This document shows, one piece after another, positions 45,916-59,447 of a stretch of 64,000 bases of DNA (its first letter is position 1; each line of letters starts with the position of its first letter). The translations under genes and the position numbers were made by a program. The notes beneath the pieces were generated by a model. That model ran no database searches. It saw only the letters and a program-made list of their open reading frames with translations, and was not told the DNA's origin. The stretch is from the NCBI GenBank assembly GCA_029448655.1, contig JACCLO010000002.1:2356001-2420000 (forward strand), in the 5' to 3' direction. The stretch comes from Wolfiporia cocos. Its lineage: Eukaryota > Basidiomycota > Agaricomycetes > Polyporales > Phaeolaceae.

Positions 45916-47884
45916 GCTATGGTACGTCTCCAGCCTTCAGTATTGGAAGCCGCTGAACACACTATACTAAAATGTCTCCTAGACCGCGCTGCATACGTCG
46001 CTCCATTTGTACCAAAAGTTTCTGTATAGTAACATTAGTCTTCATGACGTGGCAGGTCCATGGACGCAGGATAGACCTACCAAGACCGGAGTGACCTGGC
46101 TGTCGTAAAGAAGCAGGCAATGTGTGGTGCTGTCCCCCTTCTCTGGATAGTATGACTTTGAACCTGTCTCTGAGGCGTTCTCCTCCATAGTTAGGACATG
46201 CGATTCACGATGTCAGGGGCCTCTCATCGCATCAACCTGTAATGCGACCGTGCTCGATGCTGCCGTACGTGCATCATTCGTTAGCCCTTCGGTGACTGAT
46301 GTTGCCGTGGTCCTAACTGTATCTGTTTATCTGAGTAATCTCCAAATTAATGAGGCAGTTTGGTAATTGATACGATGACAATCGTGAAATGGCATATACA
46401 TGGTGTTAACTGCTTTCTGCTTTGCATCTATTTCCCTAGGGCGAGTCCAATGCAGCGCCACAATCTGAAGGTTCCTCTGTTGGGATTCACGAACGATCCG
46501 TTTAGTAAACGCATACAATTCAGGATCTGGCACCGCAGTGACGGATGTATCAGAACATCCTACTGATTCCGTTACATCACTCAAAATAGGCTATCTGTTA
46601 CCCATATCCAATCACGTAGGCACGCCGCTGTTCGGAACACATGTTCTCAAGAATCAAGACTGCCGTTAAGGAGAACCGACAGACCAGTCTCCGAATCTCG
46701 ATTCACTTCAATGCCCCGTGTATCTCGATGTGCTCATGTGTATGCTGTAAGCATACAAGACAAGGCTAGGGCAAAATGTGCGGTAGCATGGAAACCACTG
46801 CTACGTGAGTGCCCTTCCGTCCCTTCATCAAGGCTAATGACTGCGATCATGGTGAGATATGACACGCCGAGGTATGTCTTACAACAACTCCCCCGATCAC
46901 ATGTCACTCATGAAATTGAAGACAGCAGTCAGTCCCGGACATGATCCTGGCGCCGCAGCTATGAGATCCCAGAGCGTAGATAAGCCTCTCCGCCGACGGT
47001 CCAGAATCTGTACGAATGAGCCATGTAGGTATCACTGGGGTCCTTCAGTTGACCGGTGGCGTCACCACATTCTGGAGAGTAGCAATCAATCTCGTGATCT
47101 TGGCGATCTCAGCTGGACTCGAGGCGTCCCTGGCTGCAATACAAATGCACTGCGGCTTACGAAAGGAGTCGCGATATGTTCATGAGCTGCGTCATTTTGC
47201 CAAATACCAGCGGTGAGAGAGCGGAACCTGAGTGTTCCGAGGTCGATCTGTACGGTGAGTCTATCCACAATCTGGGTAGTTCGCCTTGGCTATAGTCGCA
47301 CATGCCTACAATCGATGACATTGTTGCAGCACCGTGATGGTTCGTAGGTCGGGTCGTGTTGTCTAAGCTTGCAAACAGCTTTAGGCATAATCAGTTGCTG
47401 CACGCTGATTTTCCGGATGGTTATCACTATGCCCACGATTGAGCCGGATTGAATCTGAATCTTCTCGCAAGATTGGAAAGAGGGCGTCAGACATAGCGAG
47501 TTCTGCTGCGTTCATGAAGAGTATTGTGGTTCGAACTATCCGTAGCGCCCCTGGTCGATTTTGCATCGTCAGCGATGCACCTGCCGTTCTGACGTGAACG
47601 ATGAAGGACTACAGCGTGCAACGTGCATAACCTGCGAACCAATGGCGGCCTGGAAATTCCTATGATTGTCCCTCGATAAACTGTCTCAACGGCAGTTCAT
47701 CGAGAACTGTCGAATAACCTACCGGTGTAACCTGTGCCGTTTTTCGGGCATCGCGGTCGACAATAACAATTGTAGCAGGCAAATAACGTGGCCATAAATT
47801 GCCCTCGACAGTGACAGATTGCATACAGGGTACATTGGCAGGTGAAAGCGACAAGGAAGAATTTATAAGCGGTCCGAAAAGACA
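45916..47884. other. 2.0 kb stretch without a supported gene
   Basis: Short open frames only. One about 60-codon frame near 47.0-47.2 kb is hydrophobic but has no family resemblance or splice-consistent extension. Confidence 0.5.
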
Positions 47885-49850
<1,966 letters not shown>

Positions 49851-50074
49851 CTCGCCAAAGGTAGTCCGTGAAGGAGAGGTCTATGTAGATTGTTATGCGG
49901 TATGCCTTTGAAACTGAACACTCTTGATGGCGGGGATGAGAACTAGTAGTAGGAGCGCGCAAAACATATCGTCAAACACGTGCACGTGCACGAGTACGAT
50001 CGATCGAGCTCGATCGCGCGTCTGTGGCACTCTTGCTCATGTTCCGTGTTTGATTCCTCGGAGAGAATATCACA
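49851..50074. promoter_or_regulatory. Divergent promoter region (RIO2 / NAA40) with E-boxes and palindrome
   Basis: 224 bases between opposing start codons. Two CACGTG E-boxes lie back to back (49977-49982 and 49983-49988), followed by the 16-base perfect palindrome CGATCGAGCTCGATCG (50001-50016). Both are strand-symmetric and so suit a bidirectional promoter. CACGTG is bound by bHLH factors in fungi. Confidence 0.6.
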
Positions 50075-51027
50075 ATGAGCAAGAGAATCAAAATTGCTAA
50101 TAAGGTGATTCAGTTATATGCTGATACGCAAGGTTCTTTTGCCTGACGTTACTGAAACTCATGCTGAAAGTAGGCAACAGCTACAGAATTGGCCGCGTCA
50201 CTGGCCATAATAGATGACGCAGAGTCTGCGAGGTGAGATACATTTCGTTACTTCCTGATGATCTGTATTTGATATTCCAGCTAGTTTCTCTTTTGAGCTA
50301 CATGTAGCAACAGAGCTGGATACCTCCGCTCGCGCTGCGCTATGGTCCATCTTCGAGGAGAACATGTATGACCTGTACGTGACTAGCGATTCGGTCTCTG
50401 CATGGGAGCATCATTTTCTCACGGCGTGAAGTTACGTCGGATCATCAATGGGCTGGGACCCAGACACCAAGCGAGCGGAAATGTTTGATCCGCTATCCCG
50501 CTTCATCATTGTGCGCCACAACCAGGAGGATCACTTGGATCAATCAAAGTCGAAATCTGCTTCCATTATAGCATACTCAATGTTCAGGTTCGAACGCGAA
50601 GAAAGGCAGAATGTTCTATATTGGTGTGTAGCTTCTTCGATGATTCTTTTTCCAACTTGAAATCTTTTGTAGCTATGAACTGCAAGTCCAACGAGAATTC
50701 AGACGTGCCGGTCTAGGTAGACGTTTGATGCAGCAACTGGTTTCCATTGGAAAGCGGTGGTATATGGAAAATATCATGTTGACGGTGTTGAAGTGTAAGC
50801 TACTGAGTAAATCGTCTTGGGCAAGCACTAATCACTGTAATAGCGAATACACCCGCACGTGAATTTTACAACAAGCTAGGGTACGATACAGTGTCAAACT
50901 GGCGCACGTGCTTACCTGAGATACATATAGTTTCGGGGTCGACCCGACATCGCCAGAATACGAAAAATGGGAAGATGAAGAGGAGCACGAAGAGTACGAT
51001 TACGAAATTTTATCGAAATCGTTGTGA
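50075..51027 (+). CDS. NAA40: N-alpha-acetyltransferase 40 (NatD)
   Basis: Seven exons: 50075-50104, 50174-50232, 50285-50374, 50432-50623, 50673-50794, 50844-50880 and 50931-51027, giving 208 aa. The GNAT fold is seen in YVGSSMGWDPDTKRAEMFDP, then SRFIIVRH, SIIAYSMFRFE, LYCYELQVQREFRRAGLGRR (acetyl-CoA loop R/Q-x-x-G-x-G/A) and MLTVLKSNTPAREFYNKLGF. The C-terminus is acidic and ends YDYEILSKSL, close to the human SYEILSRR end. NAA40 acetylates only the N-termini of histones H4 and H2A. The last intron was set at 50881-50930, because the alternative donor at 50908 would leave an impossible 23-nt intron. Confidence 0.93.
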
Positions 51028-51847
51028 AAGTACTTTTCTGTTGATGTCGATAACACTTGCTCCCCTGGCTGGTGGGGCAGACAGAATCTCGTTGACGGCG
51101 AGAATCTCGTTGACGGCGATAACGCGGGCTGATAACATTAGAGGAAAGCAAGACAATGTACAAGGGCTCAGTCTTACGCATTTGATCTGGAGGTGTGCAA
51201 ACAGGACTTGATGCCGTGATATTCTCAGGCTGTCATACAGGCGACAACCATAAGCTCAAGCATTATACATTGAACATGTGCATGAGTCTGGGCGAGTTCC
51301 ATATTCCCCGCTTTGTAACACATCTGCTGGTCCGCATTCTCGGTATCAGGACTTATCCGATGTTAGTCACGTTTCTCGCTATGGGAACAGACATGGGATG
51401 GAAAGGCTGTGGCGTCGGCAACGTCGACCTTTCCGGGATGAAGCGCAAGACTCATGCTTAACTCTACACCGAGTCTTTGTCTGTGCGAGTATGATGTAGA
51501 ACACGGTAGACTTAGTCGATAGTGAGAGACGCGCGAATGAGGTCACGATCACGTGTACTGCCGACGGCTTCGATCGCACGCCTTGAAAAGGTCAATTAAC
51601 TTTAAGGAACCCATCAGCCCAACTGAAAAGACCATAACTTGCTTATTACCAACGACCACGACGTCGACGTCTCCTCTTACACATCGTCTTTTGCTGTGCT
51701 TACCCTCGCTAATCCGTCCTAGTTGGCATTCCGTTCCTTGAGCAGGCTTCCTCGAACTCGAGCTTCCTCGTAATCATACCACATCGGCTGCATTTGAGCG
51801 CCATCATCATCCGCACGAACAGTACTCGTTACGGTAGCCCCAGCATC
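51028..51847. other. Intergenic region NAA40 / eIF4E
   Basis: No gene supported. It contains an exact 18-bp tandem duplication at 51083-51118 and presumably the eIF4E promoter and leader. Confidence 0.5.
51083..51118. repeat. 18-bp perfect tandem duplication
   Basis: AGAATCTCGTTGACGGCG is repeated twice without spacer, starting 56 bases after the NAA40 stop codon. Confidence 0.85.
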
Positions 51848-52995
51848 ATGACTTCCACGGCGTCGAGCCTCCCCGTGTCTGCCTTACAGGCATCGCAGGC
51901 TGCTGTGAACGCGGCTTTGGCTGAGAACGAGATTAAGGAAAAGGAGAATGGCAAGGCTAACGGCGACGAGTCGCTGGAGCCCGGTGAGATCCAGGAGGTA
52001 GATATGCAGGCGCAGGCGGATGCCATACGCACTGTGTTCAGCGATCCGACGAACTTCAATGTCAAGGTAAGTCGTGTCATACACTGTCACTGATTTACAT
52101 ATCTGTGCGTGCATAACGGGCGACATTCTGACTCGCCACACCTAGCATCCCCTGTACTCACCTTGGACCCTCTGGTTCGACTCACCCGCTACCAAGGGCA
52201 GGAACCTTCCTCAAACACCGATGTCGTCATTCCCTCAAACGCCACTCCCGCAGACACCTGGCGCAGCGGCCGCACAGGGCTGGATGGAAGATATCAAGCG
52301 TGTGATCAGCTTCGACAGCGTCGAGGAGTTCTGGGGGTACGTCCGGGCTCGCTTGGAAAGCGGCTTGTGTGCTGATATTGCCGGTAGAATGTATAACAAC
52401 ATCGTTCCGCCATCACAACTCCCACAAAAGGCCAATTACTATCTGTTCAAGGTACGTCCGGTCTTGACTGTAGCTCGAGACAGCTTGCTCACATCAAGCA
52501 CAGGAGGGTATCATTCCTGCGTGGGAGGATGAGGCGAACAAAAACGGTGGCAAATGGAGCATCCAGCTTCCCAAAGACAAGAATCGTGGCAATGTGGACA
52601 AAATGTGGCTTTACACGGTACGCACCAATTACCGCTATGCGTACGTCGTATCTGATCCATTCATCTTGTTGCAGATGTTAGCTGCTATTGGCGAGACGTT
52701 CGACCCTCAGCTGTCAGAGTCGTCGCCCCAGTCGTTGATCACGGGTGTGATCGTGTCGACTCGGCCACAGTTCTACCGGCTGTCGATCTGGACTCGCGCG
52801 GCCCCGACGGGTGCAGGAGAGGATGAGAAGCTCCGAGAGCGCATCGAGGCGATCGGACGGCATTTCAAGATCAGTGTGTTGGGATACTCGGAGTCGCAGA
52901 AGCTGGCTGGTCCGCTCGCGACTGAGGTCGAGTTCCTCTCGCACAAGGACTCGGAGAAGAAGGGGAAGGCTGCCAAGAAGCCGTGGGTTGTGTGA
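51848..52995 (+). CDS. eIF4E: Translation initiation factor eIF4E
   Basis: Five exons: 51848-52066, 52146-52336, 52388-52451, 52504-52617 and 52675-52995, giving 302 aa, longer than the usual about 210-220. The cap-binding core is HPLYSPWTLWFDSP, SVEEFWGMYNNIVPPSQL, YYLFKEGIIPAWEDEANKNG (cap-binding Trp and Glu in PAWED), GKWSIQLPK and WLYTMLAAIGE. The extra length comes from an N-terminal region of about 70 residues and an insert of about 30 residues after the first strand, rich in Pro/Thr with repeated PQTP. It binds the mRNA cap and eIF4G in the cytoplasm. The start ATG at 51848 lies in the frame; upstream no ATG continues it. Confidence 0.95.
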
Positions 52996-53300
52996 TTTTT
53001 TTGCGAGGCAGCGTGCCGCTGTATATGTTGGATGCAGACTCGTCATTTATAACATGTCTATTTACGCGTGAACACTCGGTACAGCTGTCAATAATATCGC
53101 TCGTCGCTCGGGTATAAGATGTTGATATTGGATTTCCCGGCCGGCGGGGGCTGCGCGCGCAGCTGAGGCTATGGCACTTGCATGGTGCTCTTCCCTGTGC
53201 GAGGGTATGACGTAGCGAGCCACAGCCTGCACCTGATTGCGACCAGCTACAAAAGCGCAGGCCCTATCATGATACCATCAACTTCCCCCCTGCTCTCACC
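52996..53300. other. Intergenic region eIF4E / PIL1
   Basis: No gene seen; a short 3' flank and promoter. Confidence 0.45.
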
Positions 53301-55025
53301 ATGTCCGACTTTCTGTCTCAAATTACAGGGAGAGCGCAGAACGCACTTAAGCAAGCCGGCCTGACTGGCCAGTCCGGCGACTCTGAGAATGCCCGCGGCG
53401 GCATCCTCAAGTCTCATGCAGTCGAGTCAATCCACCATCAACTGCGAAGTTTCCAGCAGCAATACTCGTATGTCGTTGGCACGACTCCTACATGATGTAT
53501 TCACGCTCGCGTCTGTAGAAACTCGGTAACCCCAGTACAGAAGATCATCACCACAGAGAAAGGCGTTGCACTCGACTTCGACAGCCTCGCCAGTGACTCT
53601 CATGCGCATAGCAAGGAGTTATATATGTGGGGACAGCGCGAGGAACCAGACATCAAAGATGGTACGTCAAAGGCTCCTGGCAATGGCATGTCGGTCCTGA
53701 TGCTGTTTTTATCAGTGACCGATCGCCTCGCATGGATTAATTACATCGAAGGCTCCCTTGCACAAACCCTCGCACAGAAACTTGACGCATCTCGTGCTCC
53801 GTTCAAAGCGCTGCGTGATGCTGAGAACAATTTGAGCGGTCGGCGGAACATCCGTGCCTCGCTACACAATCAGATCGCACGCGTGGAACATGACCAACAG
53901 CGGGGCTCCCAGCAGAGGCTTGCAGAACTGCGCCAGCAATTGCATCAGGCTGAAGTCAACGATGAGCCGCAAGAGAAGGAGATAGAGCTGCTCAAGCGGA
54001 AGGCTATCAGAGATAGCGAGAATCTGAAATGGCAGGCTCATAGAGAGGTTCGTTGCACGTCGTCCATACGGCACATATGGCTGACGGCTCCATTTCAGTA
54101 TGCTGAAAAGTTACTACTGCTATCGCAAGCTTCATCGGCTGTACTTACAGCTCTGCCGACCATTCCTCCTGGCGATCATCAGTACCACGGCGCGGAAACT
54201 ACTGCATCAGTGCGGGCAGCCCTTCAACAAGCCCTGGACAACTACAAGCTTGGCGATATTGTGCTTCCTCTCCAAACACCCGTAGAACTTGCACGCTCCG
54301 ATACCCGCAGTTTCGGTGAAACCCACGCACAGGAACTATCGCGCATCAATACCGCAGGCACATCAGTCCAGCCGAACATCCCTCTTACGCCACCGCCTAC
54401 CGTTGGAGGGAGTGCGCTACCGCCCGCGCAGTCTCAAGGTTCGAACTCCTCGTATGCGTCTCCCCCGCCATCGAACCCTCCTCTTTTGCCCACCCGTGGA
54501 TCGCCGACGCAGATGGCCTTTTCTCCACCTGTTGGCACGCAATCTCCTCCACTCAACCCAATGGCATTAAACCAAGCACCCGCCCCTATCCCAGTGACGA
54601 CATCGTCGTCATCTCCAGTCGTTGCACCGAACCCTACTGATCCCGCTGTGAAGATTCCCTCTATAACGCCGACTGTTGCGGAGACGGGCGTGCCCAAGTC
54701 GGCTGGCTTGGATGGCCCAGGACCAGCGAGTGGCTCTATTCATGATCTCAAGCAGCCATCCCCTGTGGCGACTAAGGATACAGTCGCCGGCCAAGACACA
54801 GAAGGTCCCTATGGCACAGGTTCGTTGCCCAGATATGTAGGACCTTCAGGAGAGTCGTCCAGTGGTGCAGAGAAGCCGGAGAAATATGAGAGCGCTGAGG
54901 AAGAGAAGAAAAGACTCGAGAGGGAGGAGCGAGAGAGGCTGCTTGCATCTGGTGCTACTACAGACAATCAGCAAGCCCCAGGAGATGACAGCGAGCTGCC
55001 GCCCTACCAAGAGTTCACCGAGTGA
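53301..55025 (+). CDS. Eisosome core protein, Pil1/Lsp1 type
   Basis: Four exons: 53301-53467, 53519-53661, 53716-54047 and 54099-55025, giving 522 aa. The Pil1/Lsp1 BAR domain covers about residues 50-260: NSVTPVQKIITTEKGVALDF, DRLAWINYIEGSLAQTLAQK, APFKALRDAENNLSGRRNIR, LRQQLHQAEVNDEPQEKEIE, and AEKLLLLSQASSAVLTALP. The domain bends plasma membrane into eisosome furrows. The remaining about 250 residues are Pro/Ser/Thr-rich with a short Glu/Arg helix (EEEKKRLEREERERL); yeast Pil1, at about 340 aa, has no such long tail. The N-terminus (MSDFLSQITGRAQNALKQAG) is the membrane-inserting segment. Confidence 0.92.
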
Positions 55026-55468
55026 GACACTTCATTTTCGTTCCCCGGGATACCCAACGAGCTCCGAGGACTGCTTGTACTGAGTACGAAGTGGACGCTA
55101 CGTTGCTACTTATCGCGTGCGATGTTGTTTGTAGTTGTACATTTATGGTACCATGTTTCTTAAACGCTACTCACTTCAATGTGCATCGATAAGCTCTTGG
55201 TTTAAGGCTTAGACCTGTGTCTAACCACGCATGCCACAGAAGGCCGATCGCCATTTGTGATTTATCGTTCTCAGGACCCACAGCGATCCATAACTCGTTG
55301 CGGAGACTCCCTTGAAACGACAGGAGATTGCGAACATAACGGCGCCCAAACTTCCCGATTAGCGTATCCAAAGCCTCGTCCCCACAGTTTTGTCTCAAGC
55401 TCGCTGAAATCAACTTGAATTTCAGATTGCGGTATTTGTCTGATCAATCGTTCAGGCCCTGATTAGAC
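55026..55468. other. Intergenic region PIL1 / TRM44
   Basis: No gene supported; a 3' flank followed by the TRM44 promoter. Confidence 0.45.
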
Positions 55469-57245
55469 ATGGATGCCAAGCTCGAGAAACAGAAACAGCT
55501 ATCTCGCCCGAGGTTCATTCCTGTAAGTTATGCGTCTGCGGCCCCCGAGGCCCGCACCTCATCTCTTACTGGCGACGATGGAGATCAAGCCCTTGCCTGG
55601 CTACCTCTAATATACTGTTCCGCTGGCTTTCCTCTGGAACTGGTGAGTGCAAGAAACAATTCCACGCGGTCCAGTGTTTATTAACCGTAGCAGTTCGAGA
55701 CAGCGATCTCACAGCTAATACACCACCCAGAGTACAATTCCACCCTCATCCTACGCTCGGAAACCGTCTCGGAAACAACGACAGATTTCCCCGAATGTAT
55801 ACCACGACTTCAAGGGCTGCGTGCGGTCAAAAATGTCCATCGCAGGCTGCTTCCGCGCCGACCAGGACGTGACTCCGGGTTAGAACAAAACTGCACGCTC
55901 TATGCTTCCACCGCTGAAGACGACGCCTCTCCGTCGACCCTCGTCCTGTCACCGATTGTCACGGACGAACAGCCTCTTCCTTACTACCACCCTGCAGTCT
56001 CACACTTTGCATTCCGCTACGTTCTGACCGACAGCCCGGTGCTACAGATCGAAGCGGTCCCGCTTCCAGGGACACAGACGGACATCAGCTCAAGACTGTA
56101 TCGTACTTGCCTGGCGTTGCTGGACACGCTACATCGATATGGCTGGGGCGCTCTCACACATTATCAGAAAAGGGTTAAGCATGACTGCATCATCCCTAGA
56201 GAAACATATCAAGATCTATATCTGATCATGCGGGAACGGCACAAGCACTTAGTGGATACGTGGCAAGAGGTTACGGATCCGCGTAAACATGTCTTTGAGG
56301 TCAGTACACCGCTCAGCGTATGCGTTCTATCCAGCTGACAATAGCGCAGGATATCGGGATTGCCACCTTCTTGATGTTGCTATGGAAGGATATGTACGGG
56401 TCAGATCCAATCTCGAGTTCTGCGGTCTCTAGTGATTCTAAATCCAAGCCATGGAAAAATTGGCCCCGACCTCCTGCTGGATTTCTTGACCTTGGGTAGA
56501 GTTATCCCTGTCTATACCTTTCCATCGCTGAACTATGCGGCAAGATGCGGGAACGGTCTCCTTACTCACATTCTCAGCGCTGAAGGATATCAAGGACTTG
56601 GAATTGACTTGCGTGCACGGACGTCCTGGTCTCACTACCCCGAAACCACTCAGGCCCAGCTGCGTGTGGAAGCACTGGACCCGACAACCCTAGTTGGACC
56701 TTCCACGCCGGATGGTTTCCCATCATACCTCAAGCCTGGGGTATTCGTCATCGGGAATCATGCCGATGAACTGACACCCTGGGTGCCCGTCCTCTCAACG
56801 CTTTGCTCAGGGTCGGGTTACCTTTCTATCCCGTGTTGTGCGTGGACCTTCGACATGCGCTATGAGCGTTCAAGCACACAGAACTACCCGTTCCCTAAAG
56901 AAGACTTCATTCAGCGACTAAATCTTGGTGGGGAGGGCAGCAATACGAGCTCGTATTCCATGTACCGCATCTGGCTCGCGTCTTTGAGTGCATATTGCGG
57001 TTGGAAGGTCGAATGCGAGACGTTGAGAATCCCTAGTACGCGAAATTGGGCAATTATCGGTATGTCCTTCGGTAACACCTCACAAACGTTTCCGGAGGCT
57101 TCATCTGAACTTAGGACGCGCGAGAACATATGATCCAAACGAAGACACGGAGATTCGCCGCCGCGTAGAAGAGATAGTGGAGAATGTTCAAGAGAGGGGA
57201 TTATTCAGAACAAGGATACCTGAAGGAAAAGCAGGAGAACACTGA
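55469..57245 (+). CDS. TRM44: tRNA (uracil-O2-)-methyltransferase TRM44
   Basis: Five exons: 55469-55642, 55694-56299, 56350-56495, 56545-57059 and 57115-57245, giving 523 aa. The TRM44 signatures are clear: YHPAVSHFAFRYV, RLYRTCLALLDTLHRYGWG, YQDLYLIMRERHKHLVDTW, KHVFEDIGIATFLMLLWKDM, the SAM motif GFLDLGCGNGLLTHIL, GIDLRARTSW, and VIGNHADELTPWVPVL with the family PCC (LSIPCCAWTFDMRYE). It methylates the 2'-O of U44 in tRNA-Ser in the cytoplasm. The intron after FLDLG uses donor GTAGAG and acceptor GCAAG, splitting the SAM-binding motif between exons. Confidence 0.94.
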
Positions 57246-57597
57246 TAATATAGGATTTGCTGTGTGTAAGTTTCGTGAGCTGCTGCTAGCCCCCGTCCAC
57301 TGCAGCGGCGCTCAGATTTCAATATGCCAGCACTAGTGGCTTGAGCTAGAACGGTCACCTGGTTTTGAGGCTGCTTATAGCAAAGTCTCGCATACACCCC
57401 TCTGGACGTTCTACCTTTGTATGTACATGCGACCCTGCAGTGTTTCCCCGACTGGAGCCGATACGCAAGCAGGAGGACGATGGCAACTGGCAAACAGTGG
57501 CCTGGAGCGCCCGTAGTCCAACCCTAACCTCAGTACATCGGGCGCGCCGGGTCTCTTGAACGTCCTGCTCGCCATCACTGCAGCCACATTCCCGTCT

Positions 57598-58068
57598 ATG
57601 TTGCCACCGATCTCTTTCCTGCGCGCTGCGCAGCGAACACAACTTACAGCCTTGAAGGGCCTGCCAGCATGCAGACGCTACGCCTCGCACGGCCACGGCC
57701 CGCACTACAACGAGCCTTCTGGTTACCTGTTTGGTGAGAAGGTGCGCCATCGCTTCATGAGGATACTGCTCCTGCCTACTGATCACTCTCGTCTAACCTC
57801 CTTTGCTATGATGTAAAAATGTAGCCACTTCCCCCGGGCCTGAAGCGGAAAAGAGAGGACTGGGAGATCGCATGGTGGATTGGAATGTATGGAACGATGG
57901 CGCTGGCGTGCGTGCTACTCTACTACAAACCCGACGACAGGTAAGTCAAACGCAAGCTGATAATACATACGCGAGTTCATTATATGCTCTCGTAGTCCAT
58001 CCGCGTGGGCATACAAGGAGGCCAAAGCCCGGATGGAAGCTCGCGGGGAGAAGACAGATTACCCTTAG
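57598..58068 (+). CDS. Complex I subunit NDUFB11/ESSS, mitochondrial
   Basis: Three exons: 57598-57741, 57825-57940 and 57996-58068, giving 110 aa. An Arg-rich presequence (FLRAAQRTQLTALKG ... ACRRYASHG) leads to HGPHYNEPSGYLFGEKPLPP, GLKRKREDWEIAWWIGMYGT and one membrane span (MALACVLLYY). The end, SPSAWAYKEAKARMEARGE, is characteristic of fungal ESSS/NDUFB11 proteins. The protein is an accessory subunit in the membrane arm of NADH:ubiquinone oxidoreductase. It is convergent with the H protein gene. Confidence 0.93.
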
Positions 58069-58329
58069 ACCGTTCGCTCGTCCAAATCTTGGCTCACTAT
58101 TTTGTGGATTACCAGTTGCCTCTATTTGACAATTGCAACTGGGAGCATGGTACACCATTGTACAATACAAGCGAGGGGCCTGCCAACCCTACTCATCGCG
58201 GAGAACTCGGTCCTCCCTTCGATGTCTACCTCAACTCCATCCAAACAACGCGGCAGTTGAGGCCGCGTCGTGAATCTACTCGCGACAAACTTTGGATGCG
58301 TCTCACTGAGACGGACTGCGGCAGGTGCC

Positions 58330-59097
58330 TCAGTGTTCACAGTGTGCCTTGTATGCCTCTTCCGTCAAGAGCGCCTCAATCTGCACACCTTGTAAGCAAC
58401 GGCAGAGCTATGAATACACGCTCAGCATACCTCTGCCGGATTCTCAACCTTGATCTTGCACAACCAGCCTGGGAAGCAAAATGGGTGCATGTATATGCCT
58501 TCAATTTTAACGGATACTCACCCTGATCCTCGGGTGACTTGTTGAGCAGACCAGGCTGATCAGCCAGTCCCGCGTTGACCTCCGTGACCGTGCCGGAGAC
58601 GGGGGCGTACTGCGATAATGACGTGCTGGTTGAGCGAGCGTCGCGGGTCAAAAGTTTTACAACTCAACAATGTCCGAGGCGGCCTTCACGCTCTCTACCG
58701 CACCAATCTGGTCTGCACGCGAGATCCATTATCAATCTCGTCAATGACTGAATCCATGCTGAGATATACTCACCGCCCTTTGCGACCTTGTTTCCCTCCG
58801 CCGGCAATTCAACGAACACGACGTCGCCCAGACTTGACTGAGCGTAGTTCGTAATGTACACGGTCCCCGTCATGGTGCTGTCATCGAACACGACAGCCTC
58901 ATGGTCCTCCGTGAACCGCTTTGCTGCAACCCCACCAGTCGATTTCTACTCGAGGATTTCCCACAGCAAGGTCACTTACTGACAAGAGTCCGTACGAAAG
59001 GGGCAGTCCGGAAGACGCCCACAGAAGGTGTTGGCCTACGAGCAGCACGCACAGCGTAGGTCGCAGGACGAGAGACTTGTCGCAGAGCAGAGAACAT
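58330..59097 (-). CDS. GCV3: Glycine cleavage system H protein, mitochondrial
   Basis: Six exons on the minus strand: 58980-59097, 58774-58923, 58669-58712, 58522-58609, 58431-58468 and 58330-58380, giving 162 aa. A presequence rich in Arg and Ala (MFSALRQVSRPATYAVRAAR) precedes RFTEDHEAVVF, VYITNYAQSSLGDVVFVELP, the lipoyl-lysine in GAVESVKAASDIYAPVSG, and LLNKSPEDQGWLCKI, all H-protein landmarks. It shuttles the aminomethyl group between the P, T and L proteins in the matrix. A TATA-like TATAAGAG on the minus strand (59174-59181) lies 77 bases upstream. Confidence 0.95.
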
Positions 59098-59447
59098 TTT
59101 CTGTCGAGCTGAATGGTCTATGCCAACCAACGGTGCGTGTACGAGCAGCCCCGACGGCCGTCCGCACTGCTGCCTCTTATAGTACCAACTTCATGTTCCG
59201 TGCGCACTAGCGCCGACGTGAAAAATCTCGACTGCTAGCGCACTACCCTTCACGATGGACGCGATGCATTTTTCTCGGCCTGTGAACAAGTATACAATAT
59301 GCTGGTGATATGTGGCTGTGATGCATAGTAGTACGGAAGAAGTCGGGTGTGCTAGCCGAACGTCTACTTTTGCGAGAGTGGGGAGAGTGAGAATACAAGC
59401 ACGGGCATTAACGAAATATATAGCAACGATAGCAGTAACTCCTCCAC
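59098..59447. other. Intergenic region GCV3 / TUF1
   Basis: Contains the GCV3 promoter (TATAAGAG on the minus strand at 59174-59181) and the 3' end of TUF1. No further gene. Confidence 0.5.

Noticed and set aside
50908..50930. 23-nt intron in NAA40
   Set aside because: Too short to splice; the donor at 50881 gives a 50-nt intron and a C-terminus that matches NAA40.
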